DNA of 6,292 bases from Nonlabens sp. (GTDB lineage: Bacteria > Bacteroidota > Bacteroidia > Flavobacteriales > Flavobacteriaceae): NCBI GenBank assembly GCA_030731685.1, contig JANQTO010000227.1, positions 11,038 to 17,329 of the forward strand, read 5' to 3'. The position numbers and the translations under genes were made by a program. The notes below the pieces were generated by a model. The model was given only the letters and a program-made list of their open reading frames with translations. It was not told the DNA's origin and did no database searches. This document shows, piece by piece, positions 1 to 4,559 of this stretch. Within the stretch, counting starts at the first letter, position 1; every line of letters begins with the position of its first letter.

Positions 1-15
1 ATTTTACAGCGTCTT

Positions 16-402
16 ATGAAAGCATTGCTTCCTTATTTTTTTCTGATAATGTCTTTCTTATCGATTTTTGCATGTGTCGGCCAACAGGAAATTGTCATAG
101 AATCTTTTTCTCAACGGGAAGGAATTGATATACAAAGGATAAAGTCAATTGTGGAGGACGCTGATGGATTTATTTGGATTTCAGGAGAAAAGCCAGAGAA
201 TCGGGAAATAATTAACTCTACATCAGGTAATTTCATACAACGATTTGACGGCCAGCGATTCCGGTCTATTTATTTGGAAGGAATAGATGAGAACGAGGTT
301 CTCGAGTACCTTTATCCACAGCCTAACGGAGAATTGAGTATTCATACCAAGATTGAAGATAAGCTTGCTAACGTATATTTTTTTAACCTGAGTTCGATAT
401 AA
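16..402 (+). pseudogene. N-terminal fragment of a propeller-type sensor/regulator
   Basis: This 128-residue frame starts at ATG 16 with a clear signal peptide: Lys2, a hydrophobic run over residues 4-20, and a likely cleavage near the FACVGQ segment. An IFAC lipobox-like alternative is possible. Residues about 40-80 (RIKSIVEDADGFIWISG, then RFDGQRF) resemble the first blade of the two-component-regulator propeller (Reg_prop) seen in periplasmic sensors of Bacteroidota. Family members are many hundreds of residues long, with more blades, a Y_Y_Y domain, one membrane helix and a C-terminal regulator domain. Here the frame stops at 400-402 and no propeller-like coding follows in any frame. A LuxR-type DNA-binding remnant on the same strand ends at 835, so I infer that both are ends of one gene whose middle was lost. 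A short independent secreted protein is the alternative. The propeller assignment rests on motif impression only. Confidence 0.55.
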
Positions 403-631
403 CAAATTTTTTAATGTATTGATAAAAAGTGTTTTGAATTATTTACTACTGACCTAATGGGTTCTAGTACGAACTTTTGAATCTAAAAAAGTTAAATCTC
501 TCTAACCCATAAAAGCGGAAGCCTTTTCTCCAATCATGACTGTGGCAAATGAGGCCTCTTTATAAAAATAACGGAAGTTAGTGTTTCCGCATCTGCCGCA
601 GGTATGACTGGGGAATGGAAACAAACGAAAG

Positions 632-835
632 GCTTACGGTGTTTACGTCAAACTTACGTTAAGATTTATAGCGCAAGGCTTTAGCTCCAAAGAAATGGCA
701 GAACAATTATCCATCTCAGTGCGTACGATTCACAAGCATCGTTCTAATATTATTGCTAAAATGAATTTAGAATCTAACGAAGATTCTTTGACTGATTGGG
801 TTCACGATAATCGAGAGCTTCTCAATGACTTATAA
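632..835 (+). pseudogene. C-terminal LuxR-type HTH remnant, no start codon
   Basis: The frame ending at TAA 833-835 reads LRFIAQGFSSKEMAEQLSIS, then VRTIHKHRSNIIAKMNLE. This is an unmistakable LuxR/GerE helix-turn-helix (scaffold helix, turn, recognition helix) with a normal acidic tail. The first helix (usual form LTxREKEVL) is damaged. An ERLT sequence, which would begin it, lies at 627-638 in another frame, 26 nt before the LR codons at 659-664 where 24 are expected, suggesting a small indel. The HTH frame is closed upstream by a stop at 605-607 and has no usable ATG before the HTH. It is out of frame with the sensor fragment starting at 16. Flavobacterial propeller sensors can end in such a domain, so this is probably the 3' end of the same decayed gene. 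Between the fragments (403-631) I see no coding sequence. Confidence 0.68.
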
Positions 836-979
836 CGTGCCATACGTACCCCTGCGTAAAAATGAACATGGATACGTATTTCGGCTGCCTTAAAAAGCTT
901 GTAAACTTGAATCTCACGTTATAATTGATTTATAGCACTGTACAAGACAAAAAAAATAATAATACGTTCATTTCTTGTA

Positions 980-1128
980 TGCATAGATAGAAACTCCATA
1001 GCATTAAAGGGTGTAATACGTTGAATGTTAATTATATAAACATAGAGCAATCGATTGTAAGGTAAAACTTAGGGATTTTAAGTTACATAGCTCGTTACGT
1101 CCCAACCTTAACATGTTGGGATTTTTTT
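980..1128 (+). ncRNA. Candidate small RNA, unit A (most diverged copy)
   Basis: Ends in the terminator at 1099-1128. It shares with unit B an ATAGA(T)AGAAAC segment (983-994) and ACGTTGAA (1018-1025), then carries about 35 extra nt before the conserved hairpin. That hairpin has AACTT (1066-1070) paired with AAGTT (1080-1084) around an AGGGATTTT loop. TACGTTCA at 963-970 is a possible -7 box, 6 of 8 matches to unit B. There is no open frame of note. The 5' end is a guess from the alignment. Plus-strand orientation follows from the T-run lying 3' of the terminator stem. Function unknown. Confidence 0.5.
1099..1128 (+). terminator. Rho-independent terminator of unit A
   Basis: TCCCAAC (1100-1106) pairs with GTTGGGA (1115-1121), with a possible G-U pair outside, around an 8-nt loop. 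Seven T follow at 1122-1128. No T-run lies on the other side, so it works on the plus strand. No protein frame ends before it. Confidence 0.75.
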
Positions 1129-1212
1129 GTTTCGGAAAACGAAATCATGAAATTTGCTGAGAATAGGGACTTCTAATTTTTATTTATGTCACTCATAACT
1201 ATATATGGTGGT

Positions 1213-1257
1213 TTGGTAACATTTACCCAATAGTTTAATGAATAGTTAGTACTTTTA
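1213..1257 (+). promoter_or_regulatory. Predicted promoter region of unit B
   Basis: Two blocks are conserved with unit C at the same distance: TTGGTAACATTT (1213-1224) and GTACTTTTA (1249-1257). TACTTTTA resembles the Bacteroidota -7 consensus TAnnTTTG except for the last base. The TTG block starts 37 nt upstream of the -7-like box, too far for the usual -33 element, so it may bind an activator. In unit B the block extends into an inverted repeat, GGTAA-CAT-TTACC (1215-1227), which unit C lacks. Confidence 0.42.
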
Positions 1258-1261
1258 TAAG

Positions 1262-1385
1262 GTATAGAAGAAACCGTTTAGGGAATTAATGCTTTATAGA
1301 ACGTTGAAATCTTAACTTTTGAGTAGGGACTTAAGTTAGGATAATTGACAAAATCTCAGCCTCATTACTGGCTGAGATTTTTTTA
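1262..1385 (+). ncRNA. Candidate small RNA, unit B
   Basis: Predicted transcript of about 124 nt, from just after the -7-like box at 1250-1257 to the T-run at 1378-1384. The central feature is a hairpin: 1309-1318 pairs with 1333-1342 (10 bp, one G-U) around a 14-nt loop ending in AGGGACTT. A perfect 11-bp terminator stem follows 8 nt later. The longest ATG frame inside is 8 codons (1289-1315) and is not kept in unit C, so it is not a small protein. It is a tandem copy of unit C and related to unit A. Bacteroidota RNA motifs such as Flavo-1 are possible matches I cannot test. Target unknown. Confidence 0.6.
1351..1384 (+). terminator. Rho-independent terminator of unit B
   Basis: AAATCTCAGCC (1351-1361) and GGCTGAGATTT (1370-1380) form a perfect 11-bp stem with an 8-nt loop. 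The T-run covers 1378-1384. This is the clearest terminator of the set and is oriented for plus-strand transcription. Confidence 0.85.
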
Positions 1386-1540
1386 TGGTTGCAATATAGT
1401 AACGGAAATTATTGTCCACTAGATTATAGATGGTAGCAGTAATGAGTACGTTTTTATTTTTAGGTTATGAATAATGTAGATTACACTTTTTATGGACCGT
1501 ATAACCTGTATTTATACCGTTCGTCACAAAATAATGTCGC

Positions 1541-1585
1541 TTGGTAACATTTTTTATGTCATTTTAAATATACGTGGTACCTTTA
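1541..1585 (+). promoter_or_regulatory. Predicted promoter region of unit C
   Basis: TTGGTAACATTT (1541-1552) and GTACCTTTA (1577-1585) repeat the two blocks upstream of unit B with exactly the same 37-nt start-to-start spacing of TTG and TAC, while the sequence between them is poorly conserved. This suggests two protein-contact sites. TACCTTTA is a TAnnTTTG-like -7 box with a final A. No start site has been shown. Confidence 0.42.
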
Positions 1586-1589
1586 AATT

Positions 1590-1712
1590 ATATTAAAGAA
1601 GTCTGTAAGGGGACGAGCACTTTATATACTGATGAAATCATAACTTTATTGTGGGGACTTTAAAGTGACTGACGAATCTCGAAATCCCAGTCATAATTGG
1701 CTGGGATTTTTT
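1590..1712 (+). ncRNA. Candidate small RNA, unit C
   Basis: Same layout as unit B: -7-like box at 1578-1585, hairpin near 1638-1672, terminator at 1682-1712. The core stem is 1643-1647 with 1662-1666, extended after an internal loop by 1638-1640 with 1670-1672. The 14-nt apical loop contains GGGGACTTT, matching the unit B loop in length and 3' sequence although the stem bases differ. The only ATG frame near the hairpin is three codons (1633). The unit ends 18 bp from the stop codon of the asparaginase on the other strand, so the two converge. Function unknown. Confidence 0.6.
1682..1712 (+). terminator. Rho-independent terminator of unit C
   Basis: AAATCCCAG (1682-1690) pairs with CTGGGATTT (1701-1709). 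In the plus-strand RNA the stem extends inward by a G-U and two Watson-Crick pairs, leaving a TAAT loop, and T1707-1712 follow. On the minus strand the inner G-U becomes an A-C mismatch and the stem is followed only by CGAG, so it would be a poor terminator for the asparaginase mRNA. Confidence 0.8.
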
Positions 1713-1729
1713 ATGCCTTGCTTCCACCG

Positions 1730-2740
1730 CTAGGTCTTAAGGTGTGATTTGGTTTCTATTCTGCTGTTTTTGCTATTTCTATATTCCATCATGGCAAATC
1801 CTGGATGAATGCAGTAGCTGCCTGTTTCTCCTTTCTTGTTTATTGCGATGTATGCGACTTGAAAATCTTCAACGCTGTTGTGTTTAGTTACAATTCTATT
1901 GATAGCTTCTTCACATGCTTCTTGTGGTGTTTTACCCTGACGCATAAGTTCCACGATTAAAAAGCTACCTACGGTTTTGATTATTTCTTCACCAAGACCA
2001 GTTCCGGCAGCGCCACCTACTTCGTTATCTATAAACAGTCCAGCACCTATAATTGGAGAATCACCTACACGACCTTTCATTTTATAAGAAAGTCCAGATG
2101 TTGTGCATGCTCCTGCAATATCTCCGTCTTTATCCATACAGAGCATACCTATAGTATCGTGATTTTCAATATTAATGAGAGGTTTGTACTCGCTCGTTTT
2201 AAGCCATTCTTTATACGCTGCCGCGCTAGATGGTGTAAGCAACTCATCAGCTTTGAAGCCGTGTTTGTATGCTAGCTCCTCAGCACCTTCACCAGCTAGC
2301 ATGACGTGTGGTGTTTCTAGCATGACTACTTTTGCCAAAGCGGCTACATTGGTAATATTTTCGACACACACTACAGCGCCACAATTACCGTTTGAATCCA
2401 TGACGCTTGCATCTAAGCTCACAGTACCATTCCTGTCGGGAGCGCCTCCTTTTCCCACCGTTGTATTGCGTATGTCTTCTTCTTCAACAGCTACACCTTT
2501 AATCGCTGCATCTAGTGCATTCATTCCAGCATCCAGTGCTTTACCGGCAGTTTCATTTGCATCTGTAAAACCCCAAGTGCAAATCGCCACTGGTGCGTTC
2601 AATGTTCTTGTTATGGGCATACTGGTTGAGTTTGTTTCTTTTTCTTTGGTGTTAGTAGAATTACAACTAATTCCAGTTGCTGCAGCCGCTATTCCAGCTC
2701 CGCTAATGGATGCGTTTCTCAAAAAGTTTCTTCGGTTCAT
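1730..2740 (-). CDS. N4-(beta-N-acetylglucosaminyl)-L-asparaginase (glycosylasparaginase)
   Basis: Hydrolyses the GlcNAc-Asn bond left after N-glycoprotein breakdown, releasing aspartate and the amino sugar (EC 3.5.1.26). It is a 336-residue Ntn-hydrolase of full family length. The N-terminus has a Tat-type signal (RRNFL at residues 3-7, then an Ala/Gly-rich hydrophobic stretch) with Cys26 in a weak lipobox (GISC), so a Tat-exported protein, possibly a lipoprotein, is likely. The HDTIG motif places autocleavage between Asp195 and Thr196, making Thr196 the catalytic nucleophile. Thr214, Arg224, Asp227 and Gly248 fall exactly where the Elizabethkingia enzyme has Thr170, Arg180, Asp183 and Gly204 (offset 44). 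Trp56 fits its Trp11 within one residue. All key residues are present, so it should be active. It lies downstream of the sugar permease but beyond a terminator hairpin. The start at 2740 is supported by the signal peptide. Confidence 0.95.
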   Translation of the reverse strand: MNRRNFLRNASISGAGIAAAATGISCNSTNTKEKETNSTSMPITRTLNAPVAICTWGFTDANETAGKALDAGMNALDAAIKGVAVEEEDIRNTTVGKGGAPDRNGTVSLDASVMDSNGNCGAVVCVENITNVAALAKVVMLETPHVMLAGEGAEELAYKHGFKADELLTPSSAAAYKEWLKTSEYKPLINIENHDTIGMLCMDKDGDIAGACTTSGLSYKMKGRVGDSPIIGAGLFIDNEVGGAAGTGLGEEIIKTVGSFLIVELMRQGKTPQEACEEAINRIVTKHNSVEDFQVAYIAINKKGETGSYCIHPGFAMMEYRNSKNSRIETKSHLKT

Positions 2741-2753
2741 AGCGATGATAATT

Positions 2754-2787
2754 TAAAAGTAAAACAAGATACCTAAAAAAAAGCAAA
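2754..2787 (-). promoter_or_regulatory. Possible promoter of the asparaginase gene
   Basis: On the minus strand, TTTG (2787-2784) and TACTTTTA (2761-2754) are 22 nt apart, close to the Bacteroidota -33/-7 arrangement. TACTTTTA is identical to the -7-like box of unit B. The leader would be only about 10 nt and TTTG overlaps the T-tract of the upstream terminator, so this may be chance in AT-rich DNA. Confidence 0.3.
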
Positions 2788-2817
2788 GAAAAAGGCCCAT
2801 CTTGTAGAATGGGCCTT
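2775..2817 (-). terminator. Rho-independent terminator after the sugar permease
   Basis: A perfect 9-bp stem (AAGGCCCAT at 2792-2800 with ATGGGCCTT at 2809-2817) has an 8-nt loop and starts 19 nt past the permease stop. On the minus strand it is followed by an interrupted T-rich tract down to 2775. It should separate the mannosidase-permease transcript from the asparaginase, or let only part of transcription through. Confidence 0.82.
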
Positions 2818-2835
2818 CCTTTACTAAAATGATTT

Positions 2836-4503
2836 TTAATAGGTAACTCCTTGTTTATCAAGAACCGCTTTTGCCCTAAAAGCATAAAGTAATAAGTATG
2901 CAAAACACATGACTGCAATCCAGTATGATGATTGTATGCTAAAAATATCGGCTATTTTACCTTGTAATGGTGGTATGATAGCGCCACCTAAAATCATCAT
3001 GACTAAGAATGCAGAACCTTGTGAGGTATATTTTCCCAAACCTGCGATGCTCAATGTAAATATACAAGGCCACATAATAGAACAGAATAAGCCACCAGAA
3101 AGAAAAGCAAACAAAGCAACATTACCGGTAGAAAACAAACCGATTAACACACCCAGAACTCCTAGGCTCGCAAATATCTTCAAGGTTTTAACCGGGTTGT
3201 CTTTTGCAAGAAAAAACCCAACGATTTGAATGGCAATGCAGACACAAAAAATGAGAATTTCATTTGTCGTGTATTTTCCGAAGTTCACCAATAAAATAAC
3301 TCCAAACGCCACATAAGGAACTAATATGAGCAACCATTTCTTAAGACCTGTACTTGGATTAAATACCGTAATGGCGCCTACCCAGCGACCTATCATTAAA
3401 CCACCCCAATAAAGTGATATGTAAGGTGCAATTTGTGCATCGTCCAGAACAGGTAACCCCAGCGGATTCAGATTTGCAGCAGCGTCTGCCACTTGTTTTA
3501 AAAGCTCACCTAAATTACTTTGAATGGTAACCTCAACGCCTACATAACAAAAAATGGCAAGCATACCCAAAACAAGTTGTGGATATTTCATAGCGCCCCA
3601 ACCTATATTGTTTTTTGCAGCACTCTTGTTTGCAACAAGCACAGAGGTAACGACTGCAAAAAGAGCTATAAATAATAAAATAAGTCTTGTATTCTCTAAA
3701 CTGGAATCGGCTACTGCGGTTCCTGCATAGGTACTGAAAATATAACCGAAACATCCCAAAATAACCAATGCAAGAGCAATCAATAAATTACGTGCCTTAT
3801 TTGCTGGTTCAAAAGGTGTGTCATTTTTAAGTGCAGGGAGCTTTTTAGAAAAATGAAAAAGTGCAGCTGCTAATAGGAATAAAGCACCTACTCCTAAATA
3901 AAGTGCCTGTATGGTTGTTAATTTAATCTCATTGTTCTCAATCATCGCAGTTAGTTCTGCGCCGGAAAGTGGAGTAGAGCCAAAAATCACAAGAGCAACA
4001 ACAATAGGTCCTATCGTCGTACCAAAGGAGTTAATACCACCAGCAAGATTTAAACGATGAGAACCCGTTTTAGGGTCACCTAACGCAATTGCAAAAGGGT
4101 TTGCAGCAGTTTGCTGTAATGAGAATCCTAGGCCCACAATGAATAAAGCACCAAGAACATAATAAAAAACAACAGTGTCACCTTGCTCAGCACCTGCGAT
4201 AGAAGGATACATAACTAACGCACCTATGGCAGATATCAATAAACCGTAAATAATACCTTTTTTGTAACCTATGGTATTTAAAATATCTTTTTTAAACGAA
4301 CTGGAAAGTACAAACAGTGCTAGGGCACCTAAGAAATATGCAAAGTAAAAGGCAAAATCTACAAGCTGCGATTGAAACTGGTCTATGTCAAAATAGGTTT
4401 TACAAAACGGAATGAATACGCCGTTTGATGCAGCAATAAATCCCCAAAAAAAGAAGACGGTTACTAAAGTGGCCAGTGCCGATTTGTTCTGATTGTTATC
4501 CAT
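2836..4503 (-). CDS. FHS-family sugar MFS transporter (L-fucose/glucose-galactose permease type)
   Basis: Inner-membrane proton-linked sugar importer. I start it at ATG 4503 (555 residues, [14 protein letters not shown]): upstream in-frame codons back to 4593 are hydrophilic and run into the mannosidase gene. The first helix (11-33) carries the family's FFFWGF segment. Residues 127-165 ([11 protein letters not shown], then [12 protein letters not shown]) and 470-515 ([17 protein letters not shown], then [14 protein letters not shown]) match the conserved FucP/GluP-type signatures. I count about 14 membrane segments. It is longer than the usual 410-440 residues because of an extra region at about 235-300 with two further helices between the halves, and a longer loop at 330-358. 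The neighbours (GH92 mannosidase 56 bp upstream, glycosylasparaginase downstream) suggest GlcNAc, mannose or a short N-glycan sugar as substrate. The sequence alone does not decide which. Confidence 0.9.
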   Translation of the reverse strand: MDNNQNKSALATLVTVFFFWGFIAASNGVFIPFCKTYFDIDQFQSQLVDFAFYFAYFLGALALFVLSSSFKKDILNTIGYKKGIIYGLLISAIGALVMYPSIAGAEQGDTVVFYYVLGALFIVGLGFSLQQTAANPFAIALGDPKTGSHRLNLAGGINSFGTTIGPIVVALVIFGSTPLSGAELTAMIENNEIKLTTIQALYLGVGALFLLAAALFHFSKKLPALKNDTPFEPANKARNLLIALALVILGCFGYIFSTYAGTAVADSSLENTRLILLFIALFAVVTSVLVANKSAAKNNIGWGAMKYPQLVLGMLAIFCYVGVEVTIQSNLGELLKQVADAAANLNPLGLPVLDDAQIAPYISLYWGGLMIGRWVGAITVFNPSTGLKKWLLILVPYVAFGVILLVNFGKYTTNEILIFCVCIAIQIVGFFLAKDNPVKTLKIFASLGVLGVLIGLFSTGNVALFAFLSGGLFCSIMWPCIFTLSIAGLGKYTSQGSAFLVMMILGGAIIPPLQGKIADIFSIQSSYWIAVMCFAYLLLYAFRAKAVLDKQGVTY

Positions 4504-4559
4504 TGGTTGTTTTTTGAATGTGGTTAAATGTAGGTAAATATGATTATAAAAATCATTTT

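Larger units (their letters stand above)
1213..1713 (+). repeat. Tandem divergent duplication, period 328 bp (units B and C)
   Basis: Positions 1213-1342 and 1541-1670 align without a gap at offset 328, with about 81 of 130 identities by hand count. Identity is concentrated in blocks: 1213-1224 (12 of 12), 1249-1257, 1263-1272, 1293-1332 (31 of 40), and the terminator stems (offset 329-331). The conserved blocks match promoter-like boxes, a hairpin and a terminator rather than codons. The copies are old and appear to be held by function rather than freshly duplicated. Confidence 0.75.
836..1729. other. Intergenic region without protein genes, holding three small-RNA-like units
   Basis: No frame of convincing coding quality exists on either strand here. 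The region holds three plus-strand terminator hairpins, each closing a related unit (A, B and C, listed separately). Other content is minor. A 9-bp inverted repeat, TATAACGTG at 831-839 and CACGTTATA at 915-923, flanks 75 nt. A 7-bp inverted repeat, AGGTTAT at 1462-1468 and ATAACCT at 1501-1507, encloses a small TGTA-GAT-TACA hairpin. The spacers 1129-1212 and 1386-1540 otherwise show nothing I can name. Confidence 0.8.

Noticed and set aside
472..493. AACTTTT/AAAAGTT hairpin as a further copy of the small-RNA hairpin
   Set aside because: The loop lacks GGGA, no terminator follows, and the AT-rich pairing is weak.
516..622. Imperfect direct repeat around CGGAAG and ATGACTG (516-554 versus 572-622)
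   Set aside because: Different internal spacing and only short matches. Could be chance in the decayed gene.
1289..1315. Eight-codon ATG frame inside unit B as a leader peptide
   Set aside because: Not conserved in unit C, and the conserved sequence follows RNA structure rather than codons.
2175..2756. Long open frame on the plus strand opposite the asparaginase
   Set aside because: It mirrors the asparaginase codons, has Ser/Ala-rich low-complexity content and no recognisable motif.
2703..2918. Minus-strand open frame across the permease-asparaginase junction
   Set aside because: Runs through the terminator hairpin and overlaps both genes in another frame.
2909..3229. Plus-strand open frame opposite the permease
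   Set aside because: Lies entirely within the permease gene, with no domain and no promoter.
4525..4532. TACATTTA upstream of the permease as a -7 box
   Set aside because: No TTG at the expected distance, and such AT-rich words are common here. Co-transcription with the mannosidase is simpler.
4540..4556. ATGATT/AATCAT hairpin between mannosidase and permease as a terminator
   Set aside because: Only 6 AT-rich pairs and no proper T-run on the minus strand.
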